Shown: piece after piece, positions 8,087-17,303 of the stretch
Layout: every line of letters begins with the position of its first letter
How positions within the stretch are numbered: the stretch's first letter is position 1
The notes under the pieces: generated by a model
What the model saw: the letters and a program-made list of their open reading frames with translations, nothing else
Told to the model about the DNA's origin: nothing
Databases searched by the model: none
Assembly (NCBI RefSeq): GCF_031764535.1
Contig: NZ_CP134499.1
Coordinates: 248,001 to 312,000 of the forward strand
Source: Pseudomonas sp. SG20056
GTDB taxonomy: Bacteria; Pseudomonadota; Gammaproteobacteria; Pseudomonadales; Pseudomonadaceae
Length of the DNA: 64,000 nt
Direction: 5' to 3'
Program-made: the position numbers and the translations under genes

Positions 8087-8332
8087 GATGAGGTTCCATT
8101 TACAGATGGCGGCAGTGTAGCACGCAGCCTTATCGGGCTTGCCGGCTGCGGCTAGGTCAGGATTGGCGCCATCTGCACAGTTTTCGCGCGCTGCTCCACG
8201 GGCTGCTGCACCGTTGTTGTGCGCTGGCTGTTGGCTATTACCGGGCTAAAACGCCCGTTTACCGGGTAACTGCATGAAATGAATCGGTTTTGGCGGTTCT
8301 GGCAAGCTTTCTGCTTTGTCTCTTGCGACGCA
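8087..8332. other. Upstream half of the ubiK/glnK divergent region
   Basis: No gene is seen. A CGGGC-TAAAAC-GCCCG hairpin lies near 8240-8256 inside the longer partial dyad TTACCGGG...CCCGTTTACCGGGTAA. TGGCAAGCTTTCTGCTT at 8300-8316 has the GG-N10-GC spacing of a sigma-54 element, but it is 200 bp from the glnK start, so it is only a weak alternative to the nearer candidate. Confidence 0.35.
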
Positions 8333-8408
8333 TGCACCGATGCAGTTCCGGTGCGTCAGGCGAAGCGGGGAAGTGTTTCGTCGGGAGCGGTTGGTGAGCA
8401 TCGGTGCA
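8333..8408. promoter_or_regulatory. Candidate NtrC enhancer: separated 11-bp inverted repeat
   Basis: TGCACCGATGC (8333-8343) and GCATCGGTGCA (8398-8408) are exact reverse complements separated by 54 bp, and a further GGTGC lies at 8350-8354. GCACC/GGTGC are the half-sites bound by NtrC. The spacing is not the classical single palindrome (GCAC-N7-GTGC), so this is a candidate only. The position, about 105-180 bp upstream of glnK, suits enhancers that act on a sigma-54 promoter. Confidence 0.4.
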
Positions 8409-8440
8409 GCTGAGTCAGGGCTCGATGCATTACAAAAGCC

Positions 8441-8851
<411 letters not shown>

Positions 8852-8887
8852 GCCTCCGAACGAACCCCACGCCCCAGGAGTTAAACC

Positions 8888-10201
8888 ATGACTCTGCGAA
8901 AAATCGCAGGGCTAGGAGCCCTTTTGTCTCTCGTTCCTGGCTTTGCCATGGCCGAAGAGGCAAGCCTGAACAGCGGCGACACCGCTTGGATGTTGGTCGC
9001 CACTGTACTGGTGCTGTTTATGACCATCCCCGGTCTGGCGCTTTTCTACGCCGGCATGGTGCGTTCGAAGAACGTGCTGTCGGTGCTGATGCAGTGTTTT
9101 GCAGTAACCGGGTTGATCAGCATTCTGTGGGTCGTTTACGGCTACAGCCTGGCCTTTGATACCACTGGCATGGAGCAGGGAGTCGTCAACTTCAACTCCT
9201 TCGTCGGCGGTTTCTCCAAAGCCTTCCTATCTGGTTTGACCCTGGACAGCCTGGTGGCTGGGATTCCAGAGAGCGTGTTCATCACCTTTCAGATGACCTT
9301 CGCCATCATCACTCCGGCGCTGATCGTCGGTGCCTTCGCTGAACGCATGAAGTTCTCGGCCATGCTGATCTTCATGGCCGTGTGGTTCACCCTGGTATAT
9401 GCGCCTATCGCGCACATGGTCTGGGGCGGCAACGGGGCACTGATGTGGGACTGGGGCGTGCTCGACTTTGCGGGCGGCACCGTGGTGCACATCAACGCCG
9501 GTATCGCCGGTCTGGTGGCCTGTCTGGTGCTGGGCAAGCGCAAGGGGTTTCCAACGACCGCCATGCCGCCGCACAACCTCGGCTACACCCTGATCGGCGC
9601 AAGCATGCTCTGGGTAGGCTGGTTCGGCTTCAACGCAGGTTCTGCGCTGGCAGCCAACGGCAGCGCCGGTATGGCCATGCTGGTAACCCAGATTGCCACC
9701 GCTACAGCGGCGCTGAGCTGGATGTTCGCCGAGTGGATCACTCACCGTAAACCAAGCGTTCTGGGCATTGCCTCGGGCGCTGTGGCGGGTCTGGTGGCGA
9801 TCACTCCGGCGTCCGGTACCGCGGGGCCGATGGGTGCTCTGGCGATTGGTCTGGCAAGTGGGGCGATCTGCTTCTTCTGCGCCACCAGCCTGAAACGCAA
9901 GCTGGGTTATGACGATTCCCTCGACGTGTTCGGCGTACACGCCGTGGGCGGCATTGTCGGCGCCATTCTCACCGGGGCGTTCGCCGCGCCGGCCTTGGGT
10001 GGCTTCGGCACGGTGGAAAATATTCCGGCGCAGCTGTGGATCCAGTTCGAGGGGGTGGCCTTCACCGTGGTGTACACCGCAGTGGTGACCTTCGTGATTC
10101 TGAAAGTGATCGACCTAGTAATGGGCCTGCGTGTCAGCGAAGAGGAAGAGACCATCGGTCTCGATCTCGCCCTGCATAACGAGCGCGGCTACAACCTGTA
10201 A
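8888..10201 (+). CDS. amtB: Ammonium transporter AmtB (first copy)
   Basis: A 437-residue channel of the Amt/Mep/Rh family. A cleavable signal peptide (residues 1-22, ending FAMA) precedes eleven membrane segments. The twin pore histidines are in VVHINAGIAG and FGVHAVGGIVG, and the family segment LALFYAGMVRSKNVLS is near the start. The C-terminal tail GLRVSEEEETIGLD is the region that contacts GlnK. It follows glnK by 36 bp. RBS: CAGGAG before TTAAACCATG. It conducts ammonium into the cell under nitrogen limitation and is shut by deuridylylated GlnK. Confidence 0.96.
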   Translation: MTLRKIAGLGALLSLVPGFAMAEEASLNSGDTAWMLVATVLVLFMTIPGLALFYAGMVRSKNVLSVLMQCFAVTGLISILWVVYGYSLAFDTTGMEQGVVNFNSFVGGFSKAFLSGLTLDSLVAGIPESVFITFQMTFAIITPALIVGAFAERMKFSAMLIFMAVWFTLVYAPIAHMVWGGNGALMWDWGVLDFAGGTVVHINAGIAGLVACLVLGKRKGFPTTAMPPHNLGYTLIGASMLWVGWFGFNAGSALAANGSAGMAMLVTQIATATAALSWMFAEWITHRKPSVLGIASGAVAGLVAITPASGTAGPMGALAIGLASGAICFFCATSLKRKLGYDDSLDVFGVHAVGGIVGAILTGAFAAPALGGFGTVENIPAQLWIQFEGVAFTVVYTAVVTFVILKVIDLVMGLRVSEEEETIGLDLALHNERGYNL

Positions 10202-10213
10202 GCACACGGAGCG

Positions 10214-10234
10214 CGTCCGGAGCCAACCCGGACG
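10214..10234 (+). other. Hairpin between the two amt genes
   Basis: CGTCCGG and CCGGACG pair around a seven-base loop in the 78-bp gap between the tandem transporter genes. There is no T-run after it, so it is more likely an mRNA processing or stability element that uncouples expression of the second gene than a terminator. Confidence 0.4.
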
Positions 10235-10279
10235 TCTTAACCGAATAGCGCTAAAAAGCGCAACGGCAAGAGGTGAACC

Positions 10280-11530
10280 ATGGACAACACAGCATTGACT
10301 GCACTGCAGTACGGTTTTGATACCTTCTACTTTTTGGTTTGCGGCGCCCTGGTAATGTGGATGGCAGCGGGTTTTGCCATGCTCGAATCCGGTCTGGTGC
10401 GAGCCAAGAACACCACTGAAATTCTCACCAAGAACATCGCCCTGTACGCAGTGGCGAGCATCATGTACCTGGTGATCGGCTACCACATCATGTACTCCAG
10501 TCCGGAAGGCGGCATCCTGCCAAGCCTGGGTTTCCTGCTGGGTGAAGAAAACAGCGTTGAGTCGGTACTCGCCGGCGGTGACGATGCGCCTTACTACTCG
10601 GCGCGTTCGGACTTCTTCTTCCAGGTGGTGTTTGCCGCGACCTGCATGTCGATCGTTTCCGGTGCCGTGGCTGAGCGCATGAAGCTGTTTGCCTTCCTGG
10701 CTTTCGCCGTGGTCATGACCGGTTTCATCTACCCGGTACAGGGCTTCTGGAAATGGGGTTCGGGCTTCCTTAACGAAGCTGGCTTCCTTGACTTCGCCGG
10801 TTCTGGCGTAGTGCACATGGCTGGCGCTACTGCTGCTCTGGCTGGCGTACTGCTGCTCGGCGCCCGTAAAGGCAAGTACGGCCCGAATGGCCAGGTCAAC
10901 GCCATTCCGGGTGCCAACCTGCCGATGGCAGCGCTGGGTACTTTCATCCTGTGGATGGGCTGGTTCGGCTTCAACGGTGGCTCGCAGCTGAAGATGAGCA
11001 CCATCGAAGACGCCAACGCCGTGGCTAACGTGTTTGTTAACACCAACATGGCTGCTGCCGGTGGCTTGATCGCGGCGTTGATCGTGGCACGCATCCTGTT
11101 CGGCAAGGCTGACCTGACCATGGCCCTCAACGGTGCCCTGGCTGGCCTGGTCGCTATCACTGCTGAGCCGCTGACTCCGACTGCCCTGCAAGCGACCCTG
11201 ATCGGTGGCGTGGGTGGCGTGCTGGTGGTGTTCTCGATCCTCGGTCTGGACAAGCTCAAGCTCGACGATCCAGTCGGTGCCATCTCCGTTCACGGTGTGG
11301 TCGGTATCTGGGGCCTGCTGGCGGTCTGCCTGACCAATAGCGACGCCAGCCTCGGTGCTCAGCTGCTGGGTATCGGTTCGATCTTCGCTTGGGTCTTCGT
11401 CTGCAGCCTGATCGTCTGGTCCATCATCAAGTTGGTGATTGGCCTGCGCGTCAGCGAGGAAGAAGAGTACGAAGGCGTGGACATCGCCGAATGCGGTATG
11501 GAAGCCTACCCGGAATTCACCAAGCGTTGA
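10280..11530 (+). CDS. Second ammonium transporter (Amt family)
   Basis: A 416-residue Amt protein. Unlike its neighbour it has no signal peptide and begins with membrane segment one (FDTFYFLVCGALVMWMAAGF). The twin histidines are in GVVHMAGATAALAG and SVHGVVGIWGLL. It shares the C-terminal GLRVSEEEE motif, so GlnK could bind it too, but the tail differs afterwards (ECGMEAYPEF). Sequence divergence from the first copy, including FLLGEENSVESV and the pore region, indicates an old paralogue or separate acquisition rather than a recent tandem duplication. It is 78 bp after amtB and followed by a strong terminator. Confidence 0.94.
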   Translation: MDNTALTALQYGFDTFYFLVCGALVMWMAAGFAMLESGLVRAKNTTEILTKNIALYAVASIMYLVIGYHIMYSSPEGGILPSLGFLLGEENSVESVLAGGDDAPYYSARSDFFFQVVFAATCMSIVSGAVAERMKLFAFLAFAVVMTGFIYPVQGFWKWGSGFLNEAGFLDFAGSGVVHMAGATAALAGVLLLGARKGKYGPNGQVNAIPGANLPMAALGTFILWMGWFGFNGGSQLKMSTIEDANAVANVFVNTNMAAAGGLIAALIVARILFGKADLTMALNGALAGLVAITAEPLTPTALQATLIGGVGGVLVVFSILGLDKLKLDDPVGAISVHGVVGIWGLLAVCLTNSDASLGAQLLGIGSIFAWVFVCSLIVWSIIKLVIGLRVSEEEEYEGVDIAECGMEAYPEFTKR

Positions 11531-11547
11531 TTTCCTCTGGTTTCGAC

Positions 11548-11573
11548 AAGGGCGCCTCAGGGCGCCCTTTTTT
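11548..11573 (+). terminator. Intrinsic terminator of the glnK-amt cluster
   Basis: AAGGGCGCC and GGCGCCCTT form a perfect 9-bp stem with a TCAG loop, followed by a run of T, 18 bp after the second amt stop. Confidence 0.9.
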
Positions 11574-11580
11574 ATAGCCT

Positions 11581-11648
11581 GCCATCCCTGGCGGCCACCC
11601 TCCGGGCCGTCGCTGCGCGACGTTAAAAATTGCTCCAGGCAATTTTTT
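11581..11648 (+). repeat. Structured intergenic repeat, copy 1
   Basis: A 68-bp unit, GCCATCC...TTTTTT, about 85% identical by eye to a second copy at 12245-12318 in the same orientation. It contains GGCGGCCACCC, a small CCC/GGG hairpin, CCGTCGCTGCGC, and a terminal AAAAATTGC-TCCAG-GCAATTTTT hairpin that looks like a terminator. The two copies sit on either side of sutA, each directly after an intrinsic terminator. Confidence 0.75.
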
Positions 11649-11691
11649 CTGAGCACCCATTAAAGGTTGTGGTTTTTCAGCGTGTGCGCGG

Positions 11692-11721
11692 TTGTGATGG
11701 AGCGGCAACAGACCCTAGAAT
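11692..11721 (+). promoter_or_regulatory. Candidate sigma-70 promoter of sutA
   Basis: TTGTGA (11692-11697), an 18-bp spacer and TAGAAT (11716-11721) fit a housekeeping promoter. It would give a leader of about 130 nt before the sutA ATG. The spacer includes AACAGACCCT, which by chance or descent matches the right end of the MITE-like element at 17003-17268. Confidence 0.4.
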
Positions 11722-11859
11722 GCGCGCCGTTGAGCGCAGTTCGCCGATGCGCAGTGCTCAACCCTAGGCAAGGCCACGGGATTTTTTATCAGCGACGTTA
11801 GAAAGCTGACGCAGCTGGGCTATAACTACTCTGCTTTTCGCAAGTCATGAGGTTGGAAC

Positions 11860-12189
11860 ATGAGCGACGAAGATCTGGAACACGACGAATTAGAAGGCGC
11901 TGACGAAGACGAAGGCGAGGAGCTGGCTGCCGCCGATGATGGCGACAGCAGCGATGATGGCGATGGTGACGACGAAGTCGTACCCGCCAGCAAAGGTAAA
12001 AAAGCCAAAGCCGCCGTCGACGTAGAAGAACTGCCGAGCATCGAAGCCAAGCAGAAAGAGCGTGATGCGCTGGCCCGCGCCATGGAAGAGTTCCTCTCCC
12101 GTGGTGGCAAGGTGCAGGAAGTCGAGCCGAATGTGGTCTCTGATCCGCCCAAAAAGCCGGACAGCAAGTACGGCAGCCGCCCCATCTAA
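11860..12189 (+). CDS. sutA: SutA, RNA polymerase-binding transcriptional regulator
   Basis: A 109-residue acidic, mostly disordered protein. The N-terminal half is rich in Asp/Glu (DDGDGDDEVV), the middle has the helical segment EAKQKERDALARAMEEFLSR, and the end PDSKYGSRPI is strongly conserved. This matches Pseudomonas SutA, which binds RNA polymerase and raises expression of rRNA and other genes during slow growth. The ribosome site is GAGGTTGGAAC before ATG. It stands alone with its own candidate promoter and terminator, downstream of the amt genes. Repeats of one family lie on both sides. Confidence 0.93.
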   Translation: MSDEDLEHDELEGADEDEGEELAAADDGDSSDDGDGDDEVVPASKGKKAKAAVDVEELPSIEAKQKERDALARAMEEFLSRGGKVQEVEPNVVSDPPKKPDSKYGSRPI

Positions 12190-12205
12190 GGGCCTGTTGT
12201 AAAAC

Positions 12206-12240
12206 AAAAAGCCCGCATGCCATCCGCGTGCGGGCTTTTT
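12206..12240 (+). terminator. Intrinsic terminator of sutA
   Basis: AAAAAGCCCGCA (12206-12217) pairs with TGCGGGCTTTTT (12229-12240) and ends in a T-run, 17 bp after the sutA stop. Confidence 0.9.
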
Positions 12241-12244
12241 TGTG

Positions 12245-12318
12245 GCCATCCATCCATGGCGGCCACCCCTTCGGGGCCGTCGCTGCGCAACGTCAAAAAA
12301 CGCTCCTGGCGATTTTTT
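12245..12318 (+). repeat. Structured intergenic repeat, copy 2
   Basis: Second copy of the unit at 11581-11648, same strand. Differences keep the folds: the CCC/GGG hairpin grows to CCCC/GGGG, and in the terminal stem one T-A pair of copy 1 is a C-G pair here (AACGC-TCCTG-GCGAT). It also carries an extra ATCC. Paired changes argue that the RNA or DNA structure has been kept. Confidence 0.75.
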
Positions 12319-12349
12319 GTGGCCGTTATTCGTGGCGGTTAAGCGCTGT

Positions 12350-13045
12350 TTACGCCCAGCTATGCAGCAGCGCCGGCAGCTCGGCCAGGCTGCGGATCTC
12401 GCCATCAGGCGTAATCGCGTCGCTCCAGGTCTTACCCTGCGGGTTGAACCAGATCGCCCGCAGCCCGGCGGCCTTGGCTCCGGCGATGTCATCGCTGGGG
12501 TGGTCGCCGATATGCACCGCATGTTCGGCGGCAATTCCCGCGCGTTTCAGCGCTTCGGTAAAAGGTTTCGGATCGGGCTTACCGACCCCCAGCTCCTCGG
12601 CGCACAGGGCGAACTGGAAGTAGTCGGCCAGACCCAGGCGACGCACATCGGCATTGCCGTTGGTGATGACCCCGAGCTGGAAGCGATTGGCCAAGGCTTC
12701 AAGGGTTGGGTGTACCTCGGCGAACAGTTCGACCTGATGGCGCGCGGCGAGAAATACCTGAAAGCCGGCCTCCGCCAGTGTTTGCGCATCCGCGTGCGCA
12801 TAGCCTGCATCTGCCAGGGCGTGGAAAAGGATGCGCCGCCGCAGTTCGCTAAGGCGATGCTTGAGCATCGGTTCGGCCTGCAGCAGGGTGGCGCGAATCG
12901 ACCACAGATGCTCCACCGGCACCGCGCCCAGGCGCGGCGCATGCATCGCCAGCCAGTTGCGCAGCGCCGCTTCGGCGTCCTGCATCACCGGGGTGACATC
13001 CCATAGGGTGTCGTCGAGGTCGAAGGTAATCAGCTGAATGCTCAT
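12350..13045 (-). CDS. HAD superfamily hydrolase (YigB-like)
   Basis: A 231-residue phosphatase-like enzyme. Motif I is FDLDDTLWD with nucleophile Asp9 and acid/base Asp11, motif II VITNGN, and motif [15 protein letters not shown]. Between them is a helical C1 cap (about residues 20-95). YigB-type enzymes dephosphorylate small metabolites such as flavin mononucleotide or sugar phosphates; the substrate cannot be assigned. Its ATG overlaps the xerC stop by 4 bp (ATGA), so it is translated with xerC, as in other gammaproteobacterial dapF-xerC-yigB clusters. Confidence 0.9.
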   Translation of the reverse strand: MSIQLITFDLDDTLWDVTPVMQDAEAALRNWLAMHAPRLGAVPVEHLWSIRATLLQAEPMLKHRLSELRRRILFHALADAGYAHADAQTLAEAGFQVFLAARHQVELFAEVHPTLEALANRFQLGVITNGNADVRRLGLADYFQFALCAEELGVGKPDPKPFTEALKRAGIAAEHAVHIGDHPSDDIAGAKAAGLRAIWFNPQGKTWSDAITPDGEIRSLAELPALLHSWA

Positions 13046-13938
13046 TCTGTACTGCCTTTGCGTTTGGCCCGTGGATGAGCCTGGTCATAGACCGTGGCCA
13101 GGTGCTGGAAATCCAGATGGGTGTAGACCTGGGTGGTGGCGATATCGGCGTGGCCAAGCAGCTCCTGCACGGCGCGCAGGTCCTGGGAAGATTCGAGCAT
13201 ATGGCTGGCGAAACTGTGGCGCAGCATATGTGGGTGCAGGTGCTGGCCCAGCTCACGCACGCCGGCCTGGCGCACGCGCAGTTGCACCGCGCGTGGCCCT
13301 ATACGTCGACCCTGCTGGCTGATAAATACCGCGCCATCGGCCGGATTGGCCAGCGCGCGAAGCGGCAGCCATTGCTGCATGGCCTCGCGTGCCATGCGCC
13401 CAAGTGGCAGTTCGCGGGCTTTGTTGCCTTTACCGATGACGCGCACCAGGCCGGCGGGCAGATCGAGGCCATCGAGGTTGAGGCCCACCAGCTCCGACAG
13501 ACGCAAGCCTGAGGAGTAGAACAGCTCCAGCATGGCCTGATCGCGGCGGGCGATAAAGTCATCTTCCAAGGCGCCGTCGAGCAGTTGTGCGGTGCGGTCA
13601 GCGTCCAGGGTCTTTGGCAAGCGGCGCTCGCCCTTGGGCGGCGTCAGTCCGCTGGCCGGATCGCTGTCGCAGTGACCTTCACGAATCAGGTAACGATAGA
13701 GGCCACGGGTGGCCGAGAGCAGGCGCGCCAGGCTGCGGCTGGACTGACCCAGCATATGCAGGCGGCCGATCATGCGGCGCAGGCGTGGGGTATCGAGCGC
13801 GTTCCAGCTGTCGATCTGCTCCTGGTTGCAGAGCGCCAACAGCGTACTCAGGTCGTGGCGATAGCCAATCAGGGTATGGGAAGACAGCTGGCGTTCACTG
13901 CGCAGGTGTTCGAGGTAGGCGTCCAGGAGGTCTTGCAT
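13042..13938 (-). CDS. xerC: XerC tyrosine recombinase
   Basis: A 298-residue site-specific recombinase. The N-terminal SAM-like DNA-binding domain covers about residues 1-85. The catalytic domain shows the expected residues: Arg in [12 protein letters not shown], Lys in [24 protein letters not shown] (H-x-x-R), LGHAD, and Tyr in TTQVYTH. XerC works with XerD at dif to resolve chromosome dimers. A TTG start six codons earlier is possible, but the ATG at 13938 follows a GGGAG ribosome site and fits family length. It lies in the dapF-DUF484-xerC-HAD operon and overlaps the next gene by four bases. Confidence 0.95.
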   Translation of the reverse strand: MQDLLDAYLEHLRSERQLSSHTLIGYRHDLSTLLALCNQEQIDSWNALDTPRLRRMIGRLHMLGQSSRSLARLLSATRGLYRYLIREGHCDSDPASGLTPPKGERRLPKTLDADRTAQLLDGALEDDFIARRDQAMLELFYSSGLRLSELVGLNLDGLDLPAGLVRVIGKGNKARELPLGRMAREAMQQWLPLRALANPADGAVFISQQGRRIGPRAVQLRVRQAGVRELGQHLHPHMLRHSFASHMLESSQDLRAVQELLGHADIATTQVYTHLDFQHLATVYDQAHPRAKRKGSTE

Positions 13939-13976
13939 GGAAGCTCCCTGCTGCAAGGTCGGTGCGATGTTTAGCG

Positions 13977-14675
13977 CTAGCGCACCGAGCGCAAAGGTGT
14001 GGCAAAGCCGGGTACAACGCGCGCCAGCACTTCGGCGATATAACCGAGGAACAGCGTGCCCAGCGAGCTCTTGTAATGCTGCGGATCGGCACTGCCAATC
14101 GCCAGTACGCCATGCAGGCCCTGATGGCTGATGCTGACCACCGCTGCCGAACCCACTTGAGCACCGTCTTCGCTGCCGAAGAGGAAGTTCAGCTCATGCT
14201 CGCGCAGCACGCCGCAGATGGTTTTACCGCCGGCCAATAGCCCGCCCACGGCCTGATGCGCTTCGGCGCTGCTGACCGACCGGCCGACCGGCAGCGGTGC
14301 TTCGCTAAACAGGATCAGGCTGACAAAGGGCACCTGAAACTCGCGGCGCAGGCTGTCTTCAACGCAGCTGACCACTTCTTCCAGGCTGCTCGCGTCGAGC
14401 AGGTCGAGCACCAGGCGACGGGTCTTGTCGAACAAACGATCGTTGTCGCGGGCCACGTCCATCAGTTGCGAGAGGCGGTGGCGCATTTCGATATTGCGCT
14501 CGCGCAGCAGTTTCACCTGGCGCTCGACCAACGATACGGTATCGCCGCGTTGGTGCGGAATGCGCAGCTCGGGGATCAACTCGTCGTGGTCGATAAAGAA
14601 TTCCGGATGCAGACGCAGGTAAGCGGCAACCGTTTCCGAATCCAGTGGCTTGGGTGAATCCTGCTTGTCGGTCAT
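13977..14675 (-). CDS. DUF484 family protein (GAF-like)
   Basis: A 232-residue cytoplasmic protein of the DUF484/YigA family. The N-terminal part ([21 protein letters not shown], then a helical [12 protein letters not shown] segment) may form a coiled coil; the rest has a GAF-like fold with [18 protein letters not shown]. Its function is unknown; it is nearly always found between dapF and xerC. The start at 14675 overlaps the dapF stop (ATGA) and avoids a 24-residue upstream extension of unlikely composition. Confidence 0.88.
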   Translation of the reverse strand: MTDKQDSPKPLDSETVAAYLRLHPEFFIDHDELIPELRIPHQRGDTVSLVERQVKLLRERNIEMRHRLSQLMDVARDNDRLFDKTRRLVLDLLDASSLEEVVSCVEDSLRREFQVPFVSLILFSEAPLPVGRSVSSAEAHQAVGGLLAGGKTICGVLREHELNFLFGSEDGAQVGSAAVVSISHQGLHGVLAIGSADPQHYKSSLGTLFLGYIAEVLARVVPGFATPLRSVR

Positions 14676-15502
14676 AGGCGAACCTGTCCTTCGTACACGC
14701 GTACTGCGGGTCCGGTCATCATAACGGGCTGGCCGGGGCCTGCCCACTCGATGCTCAGCTTGCCGCCGGGCAGTTCGATCTGCACCGGTGAGTCCATCCA
14801 GCCCTGGCTGATTGCCGCCACTGCCGCTGCGCAGGCGCCGGTACCGCAGGCCTGGGTTTCCCCGGCGCCACGTTCCCAGACGCGCAGCTTGGCGCGTTGG
14901 CGGTCGACCACTTGCAGGAAACCGACGTTCACCCGCTGCGGAAAGCGCGAATGGTGTTCGAGTTTTGCCCCGAGGCTATGCACCGGTGCGTTATCGACGT
15001 TGTCGACGCGCAGCACGGCATGCGGGTTGCCCATGGACACGGCAGCCAGCTCAACGGTCTGACCGTCGACGGCCACGCTGTAGCTCAGTGCTTGCTGTTC
15101 AGCCTGGAACGGGATGTCGGCGGGCACTAGGCGCGGCGCGCCCATGTTGACGCTGATCTGCCCGTCGTTGCGCACGTCCAGCTCGATGATGCCGCCCTTG
15201 GTTTCCACGCGTATCTGCTTCTTCACCGTCAGGCGCTTGTCCAGCACGAAGCGGGCGAAACAGCGAGCACCGTTACCGCACTGCTCCACTTCCGAGCCGT
15301 CGGCATTGAAGATGCGGTAGCGAAAATCCACGTCCGGATTGTTCGGCGGCTCGACCAGCAGCAGCTGATCGAAGCCCACGCCGGTGTGGCGGTCGCCCCA
15401 CTGCTTGGCGTTTTTCGGCTGGATATGCGCGTGCTGGCTGACTAGGTCGAGGACCATAAAGTCATTGCCGAGGCCGTGCATCTTGGTAAAGCGCAATAGC
15501 AT
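14672..15502 (-). CDS. dapF: Diaminopimelate epimerase
   Basis: A 276-residue PLP-independent epimerase that converts LL- to meso-diaminopimelate for peptidoglycan and lysine synthesis. The two active-site cysteines are Cys75 ([12 protein letters not shown]) and Cys219 ([11 protein letters not shown]), which sit in the two pseudo-symmetric halves. The N-terminus [15 protein letters not shown] is canonical. It is five bases downstream of lysA, the enzyme that uses its product, and overlaps the DUF484 gene, giving a tight operon. Confidence 0.97.
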   Translation of the reverse strand: MLLRFTKMHGLGNDFMVLDLVSQHAHIQPKNAKQWGDRHTGVGFDQLLLVEPPNNPDVDFRYRIFNADGSEVEQCGNGARCFARFVLDKRLTVKKQIRVETKGGIIELDVRNDGQISVNMGAPRLVPADIPFQAEQQALSYSVAVDGQTVELAAVSMGNPHAVLRVDNVDNAPVHSLGAKLEHHSRFPQRVNVGFLQVVDRQRAKLRVWERGAGETQACGTGACAAAVAAISQGWMDSPVQIELPGGKLSIEWAGPGQPVMMTGPAVRVYEGQVRL

Positions 15503-15507
15503 CAGAC

Positions 15508-16755
15508 TTACTCCGGCAGGCGGCTTTCGCCCGCAAAGAGTTCGCTGAGCGTCTCACGGCGACGCACTTCGAAGGTCTGTTCACCATCCACTATCACCTC
15601 GGCGGCGCGGCCGCGGGTGTTGTAGTTGGAGCTCATGACAAAACCGTAGGCACCCGCCGAGCGCACAGCCAGCAGGTCGCCTTCGGCCAGGGCTAGCTGG
15701 CGATCCTTGGCAAGGAAGTCGCCGGTCTCGCAGATCGGCCCGACGATATCGTAATTGCGCGTCGCGCTGTCGCGTGGCTGTACTGGCACTACATCCATCC
15801 AGGCCTGGTAAAGGGCCGGGCGGATCAGGTCGTTCATTGCCGCATCGACGATGGCGAAGTCTTTGTGCTCGGTGTGCTTGAGGTATTCGACCTGGGTCAG
15901 CAGCACGCCAGCGTTGGCGACGATCGAGCGGCCCGGCTCGAACACCAGGGCCAGGTCGCGGCCAGCAATGCGCTCACGCACGGCCTTGATGTAGTCACCG
16001 GCCAGTGGCGGCTGTTCGTCACGGTACTGCACGCCGAGGCCGCCACCCAGGTCAAGGTGCTTGATGCGGATGCCGTCTGCGTCGAGCTGATCGATCAGCG
16101 CGAGCAAACGGTCGAGGGCATCGAGAAACGGCGGCAACGTGGTCAGCTGCGAGCCGATATGGCAATCGACGCCAATCACCTGCAGGTTCGGCAGCGCAGC
16201 GGCGCGGGCGTAAACGGCCGGGGCCTGCTCGATATCGATGCCGAATTTGTTTTCTTTCAGACCCGTGGAGATATACGGGTGGGTGCCAGCGTCGACATCC
16301 GGGTTGACCCGCAGCGAGATCGCCGCTGTCTTGCCTAGCTCGGCGGCCACCAGTTGCAGGCGCTCCAGCTCGTCGGTGGATTCGACGTTGAAGCAGTGCA
16401 CGCCCACTTCCAAGGCGCGGCGCATGTCATCGCGGCTCTTGCCAACGCCGGAGAAGACGATCTTGCTCGGCTCGCCACCGGCGCTGAGTACGCGTTCCAG
16501 CTCACCACGAGAGACGATGTCGAAGCCAGCGCCTAGGCGCGCCAGGACATTCAGCACGCCGATATTGGAGTTGGCTTTAACCGCAAAACACACCAGGTGC
16601 GGCATGCCCTGCAGGGCATCGGCATAGGCGCGGTACTGCGCCTCGATGTGCGCACGCGAGTAGACGTAGGTCGGCGTACCGAAGCGTTGGGCGATGGCGG
16701 ACAACGCCACGCCTTCCGCGAACAGCGCACCGTCGCGGTAGTTGAAGGCGTTCAT
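15508..16755 (-). CDS. lysA: Diaminopimelate decarboxylase
   Basis: A 415-residue PLP enzyme (alanine racemase-like barrel plus beta-domain) that decarboxylates meso-diaminopimelate to lysine. Lys60 in CFAVKANSN holds [27 protein letters not shown] and [11 protein letters not shown] are the other conserved motifs, the last with the catalytic Cys of the partner subunit. Length is normal. It is nine bases downstream of lptM and directly upstream of dapF. Constitutive expression is usual in pseudomonads; no LysR-type activator lies beside it. Confidence 0.97.
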   Translation of the reverse strand: MNAFNYRDGALFAEGVALSAIAQRFGTPTYVYSRAHIEAQYRAYADALQGMPHLVCFAVKANSNIGVLNVLARLGAGFDIVSRGELERVLSAGGEPSKIVFSGVGKSRDDMRRALEVGVHCFNVESTDELERLQLVAAELGKTAAISLRVNPDVDAGTHPYISTGLKENKFGIDIEQAPAVYARAAALPNLQVIGVDCHIGSQLTTLPPFLDALDRLLALIDQLDADGIRIKHLDLGGGLGVQYRDEQPPLAGDYIKAVRERIAGRDLALVFEPGRSIVANAGVLLTQVEYLKHTEHKDFAIVDAAMNDLIRPALYQAWMDVVPVQPRDSATRNYDIVGPICETGDFLAKDRQLALAEGDLLAVRSAGAYGFVMSSNYNTRGRAAEVIVDGEQTFEVRRRETLSELFAGESRLPE

Positions 16756-16764
16756 GAGCTGTCC

Positions 16765-16890
16765 TTATTCGGTTTGCGCAGGCGCTGGCTGGCTTTCTTC
16801 CGGCAGGTACAGCGGGCCTTTCTGGCCGCAGCCAGCGAGCAGGGCGCTGACGGCAAGCATCGCGACAAAGGCAGTAAATAACCGCTTCAT
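16765..16890 (-). CDS. lptM: LptM (LppL/YifL-like) small lipoprotein
   Basis: A 41-residue lipoprotein with a signal sequence and lipobox LLAGC (Cys21), then GQKGPLYLPEE, the family signature. LptM helps LptD mature in the outer-membrane LPS translocon. The long upstream frame could add 100 residues, but the ATG at 16890 starts the signal peptide and follows GGATTCC. It is first in the lysA-dapF operon; in P. aeruginosa the equivalent lppL is divergent from cyaY. Confidence 0.92.
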   Translation of the reverse strand: MKRLFTAFVAMLAVSALLAGCGQKGPLYLPEESQPAPAQTE

Positions 16891-17002
16891 GGTGGAATCC
16901 TTGTAATAAAGCATGATTGCGCCGGAGTATACCGACCCCCCGGCGCCTTGCCTATGCGCCGGGGTTCCCGTCTGGCGGGGCTTTGCCTGTATCTTTGGCG
17001 CT

Positions 17003-17268
17003 AGGGTCTGTTCCCATTTCGTCACGAGCCGCGTTGCCACGGAAAATCTCGCCAGGCTAGGCGGAGGACGCAGGTAATGGTGTTCCCTTGCCAAGTCCTC
17101 CAACACCGCATGGCGAGATTTTTCGCGCAACCCGAAGGGCCGGGCTAGTTTTAGCGCGATGCTGCGTTTCTCGACACTTATTTGGAACAACCAAACTTCG
17201 TGTCTCGTGCCTTGCCTCGCGCTAAAACTAGCTCCGGCGCGGCCGCGAACGAAACGGGAACAGACCCT
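17003..17268. mobile_element. MITE-like element with terminal inverted repeats and CGCT flanks
   Basis: 266 bp bounded by AGGGTCTGTTCCCATTTCGT and its near-exact complement (19 of 20 match), directly flanked on both sides by CGCT (16999-17002 and 17269-17272), a likely 4-bp target duplication. Inside are two large dyads: AAAATCTCGCCA (17043-17054)/TGGCGAGATTTT (17111-17122), enclosing GGAGGAC/GTCCTCC, and the 16-bp perfect pair 17144-17159/17217-17232 with core CTAGTTTTAGCG. No transposase ORF fits inside, so it is non-autonomous. It fills the gap of about 400 bp between lptM and the AraC gene and ends 35 bp before the AraC start. Confidence 0.8.
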
Positions 17269-17303
17269 CGCTTTGCACCCATCGCCAGCGATCAGGAGAC
17301 TGG

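Noticed and set aside
10115..11656. A 513-codon minus-strand frame opposite the second amt gene
   Set aside because: It mirrors the codon use of the transporter gene and overlaps it entirely; no ribosome site or domain.
11704..11714. AACAGACCCT near the sutA promoter as a remnant of the MITE-like element
   Set aside because: Only ten bases match the element's end and no other part of it is present; chance is sufficient.
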